DNA from: Sphingomonas kyeonggiensis
GTDB lineage: Bacteria > Pseudomonadota > Alphaproteobacteria > Sphingomonadales > Sphingomonadaceae
Direction: 5' to 3'
Length of the DNA: 64,000 nucleotides
Assembly: GCF_014196745.1 (NCBI RefSeq)
Contig: NZ_JACIEH010000002.1
Span: 620,383 to 684,382 of the forward strand
A model generated the notes under the pieces. It saw only the letters and a list, made by a program, of their open reading frames with translations. It was not told the origin of the DNA and did not search any database. How positions within the stretch are numbered: the stretch's first letter is position 1; each line of letters opens with the position of its first letter. Of this stretch, positions 1 through 8,549 are shown piece after piece. The position numbers and the translations under genes were made by a program.

Positions 1-1820
1 TTCTCGGCGAGATAGTTGACCGCATAGGGCCGGCCGTTGAGCAGGATCACCACCACCGGCTTGCCCAGCGCGAAGATCTCCTTCGCCAGCTGGTCCTGCG
101 GCCCGGGCAGGTCGAGCGTGTCGCTGTCGCCGAGATGCTCGTCGGCCCAGGCCTCGCGGCTCAGCGCCTCGTTGCCGCCCAGCACCATCACCACGACATC
201 GGCGTCCTTCGCCGCCGCCACCGCATCGGCGCGCAGCTTGTCGTTGGTCGCCGCGTCGGTGGGCACCACCTTGTCCTGCGCCCACACATGGCCTTCGGTC
301 AGGCGCACACCCTCCGAATAGTCGACCTGGAACTTGCCCTTGCCCTCGGTCTGCATGGCCTCGAGCACCGAGACGACATGGTTCGGCACGTCCGAATAGC
401 CGCCGATCGGGGTGTCGCGGGCGTGCGTGCCGATCACCGCCATCTTCCTGATGCCAGTCGCGTCCAAGGGAAGCAGCCCGGACGAATTCTTGAGCAGCAC
501 CACGCTCTCCCGCGCCGCCTGGCGGGCGAGGGCGATGGCTTCCGGCGTGTTGGTCTTCTTCGCCGCGGTCTTCACATCGGCATAGGGGTTCTCGAACAGC
601 CCGCCCTCGAACTTCATCTCGAGCACGCGGCGCACCGCATTGTCGATCTGGCCCTGGCTCACCTTGCCCTCGCGGACCAGCTCGATCAGGTGGTTGAAAC
701 CCTCGCCGTCCGGCGTCTCGACATCGACGCCCGCGTCGATCGCCCGCGCGCCGGCGTCCTTGACGTCCTTGAACATCTTGTGGCGCGTCACGAGCTCGCG
801 CACCGCGAAATAATCGCTGACCACCGCACCCTTGAAGCCCCATTCGCCGCGCAGCACGTCATGCAGCAGCCACTTGTTGGCATGGCTCGGGATGCCGTCG
901 ATCTCGTTGTAGCTCGCCATCACCGCGCGCACCGGCAGCTGGGTCACCGCGCTCTCGAACGGCGGGAAGAAGTCCTCGCGCAGCGTCCGCTCGCCCAGCG
1001 AGGCGGGGCCGATATTGGTGCCGTTCTCCGGCTGGCCGTGCCCGGTCATGTGCTTGAGCGTGACGAACACCTTGTCCCTGGCGAGGGGCAGCGTCGTGCC
1101 CTGGAAGCCGCGGATCGCCGCCAGCCCCATCTCGCTGACCAGATAGGGATCCTCGCCATAGGTCTCCTCGATCCGGCCCCAGCGCGGATCGCGCGCCACG
1201 TCGACCACCGGCGCCAGCACCAGGTTGGCGCCGCGCGCCCGCGCCTCGGACGCCGCGACGCCGAACACCTTCTCGAGCAGTCCCGGATCCCAGGTCGAGG
1301 CGAGCGCGATCGACTGCGGGAAGCTCGTCGCCCCCGGCGCCACCAGCCCGTGCAGCGCCTCCTCGTGCATGATCATCGGGATGCCGAGCCGGGTCTTCTC
1401 CAGCGCCCATTTCTGCGCCGCGTTGATATAGGTCGCGGTATCCGCCGGATTGCGGTTGCCGACGCCCACAGCCGCGCCCGCCGCGCCATTGGCCGCCGGC
1501 GTCACGCCGCGCCGGTCGGACGGGCGCGAGACCATGCCGAGGCCGTTCGGAAAGGCCTGGCTCGCCTTGGCCGGATCGAAATCGCCCGCCGCGGTCTGGA
1601 TCCTGTCCTTGTGCTCCCAGATCGCCACCAGCTGCGCGACCTTCTCCTCCAGCGTCATCCGGGCGAGCAGGTCCTCGACCCGCGCGTCGACGGTCTGGCT
1701 GGCATCCTTGTAGAGCGGCCGATCCGCCCTGGCGGTCTGGGCCTGCGCCGCAGGTGCGATGACGGGTGTCAGCGCCGTGGCGGCGATGGCAAGCGCGACG
1801 ATGCGGCGGAAATTACGCAC
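1..1820 (-). CDS. GH3 family beta-glycosidase (beta-glucosidase/xylosidase), 3' partial
   Basis: Exported glycoside hydrolase family 3 enzyme, cut by the window edge after about 606 codons. The start is a GTG at 1820 behind a GAGGGAGAGG ribosome site; it opens a signal peptide ending near APAAQAQ. The GH3 TIM-barrel follows, with KHMTGHG and the nucleophile segment GAVVSDYFAVRE (Asp of SDY), then the start of the alpha/beta sandwich (ESVVLLKNSSGLLPL, VVVMVLGGNEALSREA). GH3 enzymes release terminal sugars from beta-linked oligosaccharides. Its divergent LacI regulator, the xylose genes beside it and the shared operator at 1873-1888 suggest xylo-oligosaccharides as substrate; that specificity is inferred. 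Confidence 0.9.
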   Translation of the reverse strand, partial: MRNFRRIVALAIAATALTPVIAPAAQAQTARADRPLYKDASQTVDARVEDLLARMTLEEKVAQLVAIWEHKDRIQTAAGDFDPAKASQAFPNGLGMVSRPSDRRGVTPAANGAAGAAVGVGNRNPADTATYINAAQKWALEKTRLGIPMIMHEEALHGLVAPGATSFPQSIALASTWDPGLLEKVFGVAASEARARGANLVLAPVVDVARDPRWGRIEETYGEDPYLVSEMGLAAIRGFQGTTLPLARDKVFVTLKHMTGHGQPENGTNIGPASLGERTLREDFFPPFESAVTQLPVRAVMASYNEIDGIPSHANKWLLHDVLRGEWGFKGAVVSDYFAVRELVTRHKMFKDVKDAGARAIDAGVDVETPDGEGFNHLIELVREGKVSQGQIDNAVRRVLEMKFEGGLFENPYADVKTAAKKTNTPEAIALARQAARESVVLLKNSSGLLPLDATGIRKMAVIGTHARDTPIGGYSDVPNHVVSVLEAMQTEGKGKFQVDYSEGVRLTEGHVWAQDKVVPTDAATNDKLRADAVAAAKDADVVVMVLGGNEALSREAWADEHLGDSDTLDLPGPQDQLAKEIFALGKPVVVILLNGRPYAVNYLAE

Positions 1821-1872
1821 GTTCCTCTCCCTCTTTGGATCGCGGCGCTCGGGCGCCGGCCTATTTCGAATT

Positions 1873-1888
1873 ATGGTAGCGCTATCAC
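1873..1888. promoter_or_regulatory. LacI-type operator, copy 1
   Basis: Contains TGGTAGCGCTATCA, a near-palindrome around the central CG typical of LacI-family sites. The 16 bp are repeated exactly, inverted, at 10546-10561 before xylX. Its place between the GH3 gene and the divergent LacI-family gene suggests control of both. Confidence 0.75.
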
Positions 1889-1967
1889 TATCAGCGCCAG
1901 TCCGAACAGGTCAACCGGCACGCACGCGCGATTGCATTATTGCTAATCGCGGAATATCCCCAAAACG

Positions 1968-3056
1968 ATGAGCAGACCCAGCCGCAGAAGCCGAGGCACA
2001 GTCACCGTACAGGATGTCGCGCGCGCCGCTGGCGTGTCGGCGATGACGGTATCGCGTGTCGTCAATGGCGGCTCCAATGTTAGGGAAACAACCCGCCAGG
2101 CCGTTCTCGAGGCGATCGCGAAGCTCAACTATTCGCCCAACAGCGCCGCGCGCAGCCTGGCGGCGGGCGAGGCGACCCAGATCGGCCTGCTCTATTCGAA
2201 CCCGTCGGCGGCCTATCTCTCGCAATTTCTGATCGGCGCGCTCGCCGCCGCCCGCCGTGCCGGCTGCCACCTGGTGCTCGAGGCCTGTGAAGGCGAGCGG
2301 GCGGACGAGCAGGCCGAGGCGACCCGCCAGTTCGCCGCCACCAGCGTGGAGGGCGTGATCCTGCCGCCGCCGCTGTCCGAGGCCGCGCCGGTCCGCGCCG
2401 AGCTGGAGGCCGCCGGCATCCCCTGGGTGTCGGTCGCCATGGGCCTGCCGCCCGAGCGCAGCCTCAACGTCCGCATCGACGACGCCGCCGCCTCGGCCGC
2501 GATGACCAAGCACCTCATCGACATGGGCCACCGCAGCATCGGCTTCATCCGCGGCAATCCGAACCAGACCTCGTCCGCCGAGCGCCATCGCGGTTTCGTC
2601 GAGGCGATCGAGGCCGCCGGTCTCGACGTCAAGGCGATGCCGGTCGAGCAGGGCTATTTCACCTTCCGCTCGGGCATCGTCGCCGCCGAGCGGCTGCTCG
2701 ATCGCAAGGAACCGCCCACCGCGATCTTCGCCTCGAACGACGACATGGCCGCCGCTGCGGTCGGCGTCGCGCATCGCCGCGGGCTGCACGTCCCGCAGGA
2801 CATCAGCATCGTCGGCTTCGACGATACCTCGCTCGCCACCACCATGTGGCCCGAGCTGACCACGGTCCGCCAGCCGATCGCCGCCATGGCCGAGAGCGCG
2901 CTGGCGCTGCTGCTCGCCCGGCTGCGTGCGCACCGGGCGGGCACCACCGACAAGCTCGAGGAGCAGGTGCTCGATTTCGAGCTGATCCAGCGCGAATCCT
3001 GCGGCCCGCCTCCCGGCGCGGGCAAGCCGGCGCCGGCGAAGAAGAGCTGGCGTTAA
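1968..3056 (+). CDS. xylR: LacI-family transcriptional regulator, likely XylR
   Basis: Repressor of 362 residues. The N-terminal helix-turn-helix and hinge are clear (VTVQDVARAAGVSAMTVSRVVNG, about residues 12-34, then LNYSPNSAARSLA), followed by a periplasmic-binding-protein-like effector domain with the family segments IFASNDDMAAAAVG and ISIVGFDDT. The ATG at 1968 gives a normal LacI N terminus, but the ribosome site before it is weak. The tail after about residue 345 is rich in Pro and Lys. Divergence from the GH3 gene, adjacency to the sugar transporter and dehydratase, and the operator copies at 1873 and 10546 suggest a xylose-responsive repressor; the effector is inferred. Confidence 0.85.
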   Translation: MSRPSRRSRGTVTVQDVARAAGVSAMTVSRVVNGGSNVRETTRQAVLEAIAKLNYSPNSAARSLAAGEATQIGLLYSNPSAAYLSQFLIGALAAARRAGCHLVLEACEGERADEQAEATRQFAATSVEGVILPPPLSEAAPVRAELEAAGIPWVSVAMGLPPERSLNVRIDDAAASAAMTKHLIDMGHRSIGFIRGNPNQTSSAERHRGFVEAIEAAGLDVKAMPVEQGYFTFRSGIVAAERLLDRKEPPTAIFASNDDMAAAAVGVAHRRGLHVPQDISIVGFDDTSLATTMWPELTTVRQPIAAMAESALALLLARLRAHRAGTTDKLEEQVLDFELIQRESCGPPPGAGKPAPAKKSWR

Positions 3057-3089
3057 GGCTCAAGCCCTCAGGCTCGAATACCAACGGAT

Positions 3090-3195
3090 CGTCACCCCCG
3101 CGAAAGCGGGGCCCATCTCGTGGGCGATCGGCAAATACAACCGGTGCGTTACGGGATGGTCTGGGAGATGGGTCCCCGCTTTCGCGGGGATGACG
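3090..3195. repeat. REP-like inverted repeat pair
   Basis: Two arms face each other: a GTCACCCCCGCGAAAGCGGGG-type arm at 3090-3119 and its reverse complement at 3165-3195. Each arm itself forms a hairpin around GAAA or TTTC. The element fills most of the 317-bp gap between the regulator and the transporter and resembles elements at 6924, 30806 and 41260. Confidence 0.8.
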
Positions 3196-3322
3196 GAGGC
3201 GCGGGTAGCGCAGGCGATCAAGGGGACTTGGCCCCCGGCCCAAACAGGTCCAGCATGACAACGCGGGACAGAGTCGCTCCTCCGGCGTAACCCCACTTGC
3301 TTTTCCCGTCGGATCGAGCCAC

Positions 3323-3336
3323 CGTTACCGCTAACA
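3323..3336. promoter_or_regulatory. Possible LacI-type operator, degenerate copy
   Basis: CGTTACCGCTAACA, read on the other strand as TGTTAGCGGTAACG, keeps the inverted TTA/TAA arms and central CG of the 1873 and 10546 sites (about 10 of 14 positions). It lies 38 bp before the transporter start, where a repressor site would act. Weaker than the other two. Confidence 0.45.
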
Positions 3337-3373
3337 ATTCGCCCGACCGGGGCGTAATGGAGGGGATGAGTGC

Positions 3374-4774
3374 ATGAATGATACGGCGCAGAAGGCCAAT
3401 ATCGGCCTGATCGGCGCCATCGTCGCGGTGGCGACGATCGGCGGCCTGCTTTTCGGCTATGACAGTGGCGCGGTGAACGGCACGCAGGAGGGCCTTAAGC
3501 ACGCCTTCGCGCTCGACGAGGCGGGCCTCGGCTTCACCGTCGGCTCGCTGCTGATCGGCTGCGTGTTCGGCGCCTTCTTCGCCGGCACGCTTGCCGATGC
3601 GATGGGTCGCCGCAACGTCATGCGCCTCGCCGCCATCCTCTTCCTCGGCGGCGCGATCGTCCAGGGCATCGCGCACGATCACACCATCTTCGTCATTGCC
3701 CGCATCATCGGCGGCATCGCGGTCGGCGCGGCCTCGGTGCTGTCCCCCGCCTATATCTCCGAAGTCGCCCCCGCGAACATCCGCGGCCGGATGACCACGG
3801 TCCAGCAGATCATGATCATCACCGGCCTCACCGCCGCGTTCGTGGTCAACTATTATGTCGCCCAGGCCGCCGGCAGCTCGCTCGGCCAGCTTGGTGGGAT
3901 CGAGGCCTGGCGCTGGATGTACCTGATGCAGGCGATCCCGGCCGCCGTCTTCCTCGTCGCCCTGTTCTTCATCCCGGAGAGCCCGCGCTACCTCGTCGCC
4001 AAGAAGCGCAACCCCGAAGCGCTCAAGGTGCTCACCAGCCTGTTCGGCGCCACCGAAGGCGGCCTCAAGCTCGCCGAGATCCAGGCCAGCTTCTCGACCG
4101 ACCATCGTCCGCGCCTGGCCGACATCTTCGCGCCCGGCGGCTTCCTTGGCGTCCGCGCGATCGTCTGGGCGGGCCTGCTGCTCGCGGTGTTCCAGCAGCT
4201 CGTCGGCATCAACGTGATCTTCTATTACGGCGCCACCCTGTGGCAGCTCGCGGGCTTCACCGAGAATGACGCGCTGCTGATCAACATCGTCTCGGGCGCC
4301 GTCTCGATCGCCGCCTGCTTCGTCACCATTGCGGTGATCGACAAGATCGGCCGCAAGCCGCTCCTGCTGATCGGCTCGGCCGGCATGGCGGTCACCCTGT
4401 TCGTGATGGTCTATGCCTTCAGCCAGGGCGCGCTGGTCGACGGCAAGCTGGTCCTGACCCCCGAGCTGGGCATGGTCGCCGTCGTTGCCGCCAACCTCTA
4501 TGTGATCTTCTTCAACGTCAGCTGGGGCCCGGTGATGTGGGTGATGCTCGGCGAGATGTTCCCCAACCAGATCCGCGGCTCCGCGCTGGCGGTCTGCGGC
4601 TTCGCGCAGTGGGGTGCCAATTACGTCATCGCCCAGACCTTCCCGAGCATGGCCAAGTGGAGCCTCACCGGCGCCTATACCTTCTACGGCGTCTGCGCGG
4701 TGATCAGCTTCTTCCTCGTCCAGAAGTTCATCCACGAGACCAAGGGCAAGGAACTGGAAGCGATGGAGGGGTGA
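3374..4774 (+). CDS. xylE: Sugar-porter MFS transporter (D-xylose:H+ symporter type)
   Basis: Inner-membrane sugar symporter of 466 residues with the twelve-helix MFS layout. Sugar-porter signatures are present: GRRNVMRL after helix 2, PESPRYLVAKKR before the central loop, QQLVGINVIFYYG in helix 7, KIGRKPLLLIG between helices 8 and 9, and the C-terminal HETKGKELE. The ATG at 3374 follows GGAGGGGAT. The dehydratase gene follows on the same strand after a repeat, so the two may be cotranscribed. Neighbouring xylose-oxidation genes point to D-xylose; L-arabinose or another sugar cannot be excluded from sequence alone. Confidence 0.85.
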   Translation: MNDTAQKANIGLIGAIVAVATIGGLLFGYDSGAVNGTQEGLKHAFALDEAGLGFTVGSLLIGCVFGAFFAGTLADAMGRRNVMRLAAILFLGGAIVQGIAHDHTIFVIARIIGGIAVGAASVLSPAYISEVAPANIRGRMTTVQQIMIITGLTAAFVVNYYVAQAAGSSLGQLGGIEAWRWMYLMQAIPAAVFLVALFFIPESPRYLVAKKRNPEALKVLTSLFGATEGGLKLAEIQASFSTDHRPRLADIFAPGGFLGVRAIVWAGLLLAVFQQLVGINVIFYYGATLWQLAGFTENDALLINIVSGAVSIAACFVTIAVIDKIGRKPLLLIGSAGMAVTLFVMVYAFSQGALVDGKLVLTPELGMVAVVAANLYVIFFNVSWGPVMWVMLGEMFPNQIRGSALAVCGFAQWGANYVIAQTFPSMAKWSLTGAYTFYGVCAVISFFLVQKFIHETKGKELEAMEG

Positions 4775-4780
4775 CCAATT

Positions 4781-4921
4781 CTCCCTCTCCCGCTTGCGGG
4801 AGAAGGAAGGGGCCCATCGCGCAGCGATGGGAAGGGTGAGGGTGAGAGCTGGCCGCGAGTAGTTCGCTTACGGCCAGCTCTCACCCTCACCCCAACCCTC
4901 TCCCGCAAGCGGGAGAGGGAG
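4781..4921. repeat. Long inverted repeat between transporter and dehydratase
   Basis: CTCCCTCTCCCGCTTGCGGG at the left is mirrored by the right end at about 4897-4921, with a second mirrored pair inside around GAGAGCTGGCCGC and GCGGCCAGCTCTC. The transcript could form a very stable stem between the two coding regions. Related copies lie at 30684 and 46441. Confidence 0.75.
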
Positions 4922-4946
4922 ATTGCATGAGTAGAGGTTTGACTAG

Positions 4947-6725
4947 ATGACCACCCGCACCCCCGTCCGCCCCTTCCGATCGCGCGAATGGTTCGCCGCG
5001 CCCGGCCGTGCCGACATGGCCGCGCTCTATCTCGAGCGCTTCATGAACTACGGCATCACGCCCGAGGAGCTGACGTCGGGCAAGCCGATCATCGGCATTG
5101 CGCAATCCGGCAGCGACATCGCGCCGTGCAACCGCATCCACCTCGAGACCGTGAAGCGCGCCCGCGCCGGCATCCTCGCGGCGGGCGGCGTGCCGATGGA
5201 GTTTCCGCTCCACCCGATCTTCGAGAATTGCCGCCGGCCGACGGCTGCGCTCGATCGCAACCTCGCCTATCTCGGCCTGGTCGAGATCCTCAACGGCTAT
5301 CCGATCGACGCGGTCATCCTCACCACCGGCTGCGACAAGACCACGCCCAGCTCGCTGATGGCCGCCTCCACCGTCGATATCCCGGCGATCATCCTGTCGG
5401 GCGGCCCGATGCTCGACGGCTGGCACGAAGGCGAGCTGGTGGGTTCCGGCACCGTCATCTGGCGGTCGCGCCGCAAGATGGCCGCCGGCGAGATCGACGA
5501 GGCCGAATTCCTCAAGCGCGCGATGGAAAGCGCCCCCTCATCCGGGCACTGCAACACCATGGGCACCGCCTCGACGATGAACAGCATCGCCGAAGGGCTC
5601 GGCATGTCGCTCCCCGGCTGCGCGATGATCCCCGCGCCGTACCGCGAGCGCGGCCAGATCGCCTATGAGACCGGCAAGCGTATCGTCGAGATGGCCTATG
5701 AGGACCTGCGCCCATCGAAGATCCTGACCAAGGCGAACTTCCTCAACGCGATCAAGCTGCTCACGGCGATCGGCGGCTCGACCAACGCCCAGCCGCACTT
5801 GGTGGCGATGGCCCGCCATGCCGGCGTCGAGATCACCCCGGACGACTGGCGCTCAGGCTACGACCTGCCGCTGGTCGTCAACATGCAGCCGGCAGGCGAA
5901 TTCCTCTCCGAGCGCTTCCATCGCGCCGGCGGCATCCCCGCCGTGCTCACCGAGATGCTCGCCAACGGCGCGCTCGACGGCGACGTGATGACCTGCACCG
6001 GCAGGACGCTTGCCGAGAATGTCTCCGGCCACGGCGTCACCGATCGCGCGGTGATCTTCGATTGGGACAAACCGCTCAAGGAGAAGGCCGGCTTCCTCGT
6101 CCTGTCGGGCAACCTGTTCGACATCGCGATCATGAAGACCAGCGTGATCGGCGAGGATTTCCGCGCCCGTTATCTCTCGCGCCCCGGCCATGAAGGCGTG
6201 TTCGAGGGCCGTGCGATCGTGTTCGACGGCTCGGACGACTATCACCACAACATCAACGATCCGGCACTGAACATCGACGAGAACTGCATCCTCGTCATCC
6301 GCGGCTCGGGCCCGATCGGCTGGCCCGGCTCGGCCGAGGTGGTCAACATGCAGCCGCCCGATCACTTGATCCAGAAGGGCATCATGAGCCTGCCGACGCT
6401 CGGCGACGGCCGCCAGTCGGGTACCTCGGACAGCCCGTCGATCCTCAACGCCTCGCCCGAAAGCGCGGCGGGTGGCGGGCTCGCCTGGCTGCGCACCGGC
6501 GACACCATCCGCGTCGATCTCAACAACGGCACCTGCGATGCGCTGGTGGATGCGGACGAGATCGCCCGCCGCAAGGCCGAACCGGCCCCGCCGATCCCGG
6601 AGAGCAACACCCCCTGGGAAGAGCTCTATCGCGAAAAGGTCGGCCAGCTGGGCGAGGGCGGCGTGCTCGACTTCGCGCTCAAGTACCGCAAGACCAGCGA
6701 AAAGGTGCCGCGGCACAACCACTGA
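4947..6725 (+). CDS. xylD: IlvD/Edd-family sugar-acid dehydratase, likely D-xylonate dehydratase
   Basis: Dehydratase of 592 residues, the size usual for pentonate dehydratases. It would convert D-xylonate to 2-keto-3-deoxy-D-xylonate in the cytoplasm. Family landmarks: TTGCDKTTPSSLMAA with an iron-sulfur cysteine, GHCNTMGTASTMNSIAEGLG with another, TAIGGSTNAQPHLVAMARH, CTGRTLAENV with a third, and FLVLSGNLFDIAIMKTSVI. Clustering with xylX, xylB and xylC and the strong likeness of that set to the Caulobacter xylose operon favour xylonate over arabonate. The start ATG at 4947 lies right after the long inverted repeat and has no strong ribosome site. Confidence 0.88.
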   Translation: MTTRTPVRPFRSREWFAAPGRADMAALYLERFMNYGITPEELTSGKPIIGIAQSGSDIAPCNRIHLETVKRARAGILAAGGVPMEFPLHPIFENCRRPTAALDRNLAYLGLVEILNGYPIDAVILTTGCDKTTPSSLMAASTVDIPAIILSGGPMLDGWHEGELVGSGTVIWRSRRKMAAGEIDEAEFLKRAMESAPSSGHCNTMGTASTMNSIAEGLGMSLPGCAMIPAPYRERGQIAYETGKRIVEMAYEDLRPSKILTKANFLNAIKLLTAIGGSTNAQPHLVAMARHAGVEITPDDWRSGYDLPLVVNMQPAGEFLSERFHRAGGIPAVLTEMLANGALDGDVMTCTGRTLAENVSGHGVTDRAVIFDWDKPLKEKAGFLVLSGNLFDIAIMKTSVIGEDFRARYLSRPGHEGVFEGRAIVFDGSDDYHHNINDPALNIDENCILVIRGSGPIGWPGSAEVVNMQPPDHLIQKGIMSLPTLGDGRQSGTSDSPSILNASPESAAGGGLAWLRTGDTIRVDLNNGTCDALVDADEIARRKAEPAPPIPESNTPWEELYREKVGQLGEGGVLDFALKYRKTSEKVPRHNH

Positions 6726-6736
6726 TCCTCCAAATT

Positions 6737-7005
6737 CCTCCCCCAGCTTGCTGGGGGAGGGGGACCGCCGCCGAAGGCGGTGGTGGAGGGGCCGCCGGCG
6801 CAGGCGGCGTCCCGCCAGCCCCTCCACCCCGACGCTTCGCGTCGCGGTCCCCCTCCCCGAGACAAGCTCGGGGAGGCATGATGCTCCAGCACCGCCCGCT
6901 CCAAACCCTCACCAGCCCCAAACCGTCATCCCGGCGAAAGCCGGGATCTCAGGCGAAGGCGCGAGACAGGAGCCGCACGAGATCCCGACTTTCGTCGGGG
7001 TGACG
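6737..7005. repeat. Composite REP-like region
   Basis: The 325-bp gap between xylD and the MarR gene holds only repeats. A CCTCCCCCAGCTTGCTGGGGG arm at 6737-6763 and a CCCCGAGACAAGCTCGGGG arm at 6849-6877 bracket an inner GGTGGAGGGG/CCCCTCCACC pair. A standard REP element (CGTCATCCCGGCGAAAGCCG and its partner) follows at 6924-7005. No gene is seen. Confidence 0.75.
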
Positions 7006-7050
7006 GTAAGAGGCCGGGCTGCGTGAGGGGCAGGCAGGACGGCAAAAGCC

Positions 7051-7512
7051 TCAGTCCTCCACCTCGCCACGCCCGATCTCGATCAACTCCGCCAGCACCT
7101 CGCGGGCGTGCAGCACCCGCGCGTCCCCCATCCGCACGAGCAGCTCGGCATCGATCGCCTCGCGCGCTGCCTTCTGGGTATCCGCCGCTGCCTGCCCGCG
7201 CTCGGTCAGCGTCACGGTCAGCCGGCGCCGGTCCTGCGCGTCGATCTGTCGGTCGAGATAGCCGCGCAGCACCAGCGCATCGACCAGCTGTCCGGCCGCC
7301 TGCTTGGAGACGCGCAGCTCGCGGACGATCTGGCTCAGCGGCGCCTCGCCCAGTGCCAGCGCGCCGATCACGTACAGCCCGTTGCCGGGGATATCATCAT
7401 AGCCGCGCGCGGCCAGCGCCGTCCGCATCGCCGCGCCATAGGTGTGCCGGGCATGACGCAGCAGCGCGGGAAGCGCGACTTCGAGGAGTGGGGAGGGGGT
7501 ATCGTCGGACAT
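7051..7512 (-). CDS. MarR-family transcriptional regulator
   Basis: Winged-helix regulator of 153 residues. The MarR core is visible: the recognition helix in APLSQIVRELRVSKQAAGQLVDALVLRGYLDR (about residues 55-86) and the wing DAQDRRRLTVTLTERGQAAAD. The gene is an island between xylD and xylC, on the strand of xylC, and separated from xylC by 146 bp that contain a perfect inverted repeat, probably its own operator. The ligand is unknown. Nothing in the sequence ties it to xylose beyond position. Confidence 0.88.
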   Translation of the reverse strand: MSDDTPSPLLEVALPALLRHARHTYGAAMRTALAARGYDDIPGNGLYVIGALALGEAPLSQIVRELRVSKQAAGQLVDALVLRGYLDRQIDAQDRRRLTVTLTERGQAAADTQKAAREAIDAELLVRMGDARVLHAREVLAELIEIGRGEVED

Positions 7513-7583
7513 TGGACAAGCTTCCTTCCGTCATCCCCGCAAGGGCAGCGATGACGAGAAAGATTTACAGTCCCGAATATTGA

Positions 7584-7602
7584 TAGTCAACTAAATTGAC
7601 TA
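7584..7602. promoter_or_regulatory. Perfect inverted repeat, probable MarR operator
   Basis: TAGTCAA-CTAAA-TTGACTA, with 7-bp arms and a 5-bp spacer, 71 bp before the MarR start in otherwise non-coding AT-richer DNA. MarR proteins usually bind such short palindromes at their own promoter. A decayed half REP (about 7530-7556) lies between it and the gene. Confidence 0.65.
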
Positions 7603-7658
7603 AAAATGCCCGCCCAAATACCCTTTCGGCGCAACCTTGGCCAACTTGGGCGTCCGCT

Positions 7659-8546
7659 TCAGACCCCTTCGCGGATCAGCGTCCCCGCCACGCCGGGCAC
7701 CGAAACCTCGAAGCGGAACAGGTCCCCGGCCCGCGGGTTCGCCGCCCTGGCTTCGGCGCTCAGATGCTTGTTGGCGGTGGTGGCATAGACCGTCTTGAGC
7801 TCCGGCCCGCCAAAGGCGATCTTGGTGATCGCGTCGACGGGGAAGGGGACCACCTCCAGCAGCTCGCCGGCCGGCGAATAGCGCCGCACCGCCGATCCCA
7901 TGTACAGCCCGATCCACACGCAACCCTCGGCATCCACCGTCGGCCCGTCGGGATAGCCTTCTTCATTGGGGATGCGGGCGAATTCGCGCCGGTTGGTCAG
8001 GCTGCGGTCCTCGGCGACGTCGCAGGCATGGATTACCCCGCCCAGCGTGTCGACATGGTAGAGCGTCCTGCCGTCGGGGCTCAGCGCCGGGCCGTTGGTG
8101 ATCGAATAGGGCGGGCTGGAGGGCACGCAGACGCCGTCCGCGCCCAGTCGGTGGATCGCCCCGGTCTCGGCCGCCTCGGCATCGTCCATCGTCCCGAACC
8201 ACAGCCGGCCGTCGGGGCAGACGGTGCCGTCGTTCAGCCGGTTGCCGGGCAGATGCGGCTCGGGATCGGTGAGGGGGGTGAAGCTGCCGGTCTCGGGGTC
8301 GAAATGGGCCAGGCCGGTCTGCAATCCGGCCACGAACCCGCCGCGCTCGGCCGGCAGTACGAATCCCACCTGCGCCGGCGCCTCCCAGCTGCTTTTGTCC
8401 CCGGTCTCGGGGTCATAGCGATGGACCTTGTGGCCCTTGATGTCGACGAACCACAGGGCGGCGTCCCGCGCCACCCAGACCGGCCCTTCGAGCAGTGGTG
8501 CGGCAAGCGACCAGACACTCTCCGGTGCCGACGTCACCACGCTCAT
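7659..8546 (-). CDS. xylC: SMP-30/gluconolactonase family sugar lactonase, likely xylonolactonase
   Basis: Cytoplasmic lactonase of 295 residues that would open D-xylono-lactone to D-xylonate. The SMP-30 six-bladed propeller and its metal ligands are visible: Glu of PLLEGPVWV (residue 20), Asn of GNRLNDGTVCPDGRLWFGTM, Asn of YSITNGPALSPDGRTLYHVDT and Asp of GYPDGPTVDAEGCVWIG. The ATG at 8546 lies 3 bp after the stop of xylB, so the two are translated together. It is the third gene of the xylX-xylB-xylC operon. Substrate is assigned from the operon context. Confidence 0.87.
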   Translation of the reverse strand: MSVVTSAPESVWSLAAPLLEGPVWVARDAALWFVDIKGHKVHRYDPETGDKSSWEAPAQVGFVLPAERGGFVAGLQTGLAHFDPETGSFTPLTDPEPHLPGNRLNDGTVCPDGRLWFGTMDDAEAAETGAIHRLGADGVCVPSSPPYSITNGPALSPDGRTLYHVDTLGGVIHACDVAEDRSLTNRREFARIPNEEGYPDGPTVDAEGCVWIGLYMGSAVRRYSPAGELLEVVPFPVDAITKIAFGGPELKTVYATTANKHLSAEARAANPRAGDLFRFEVSVPGVAGTLIREGV

Positions 8547-8549
8547 ATG

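Noticed and set aside
135..1946. 603-codon forward ORF opposite the GH3 gene
   Set aside because: His/Arg/Asp-rich antisense frame; the reverse strand encodes a clear GH3 enzyme with signal peptide.
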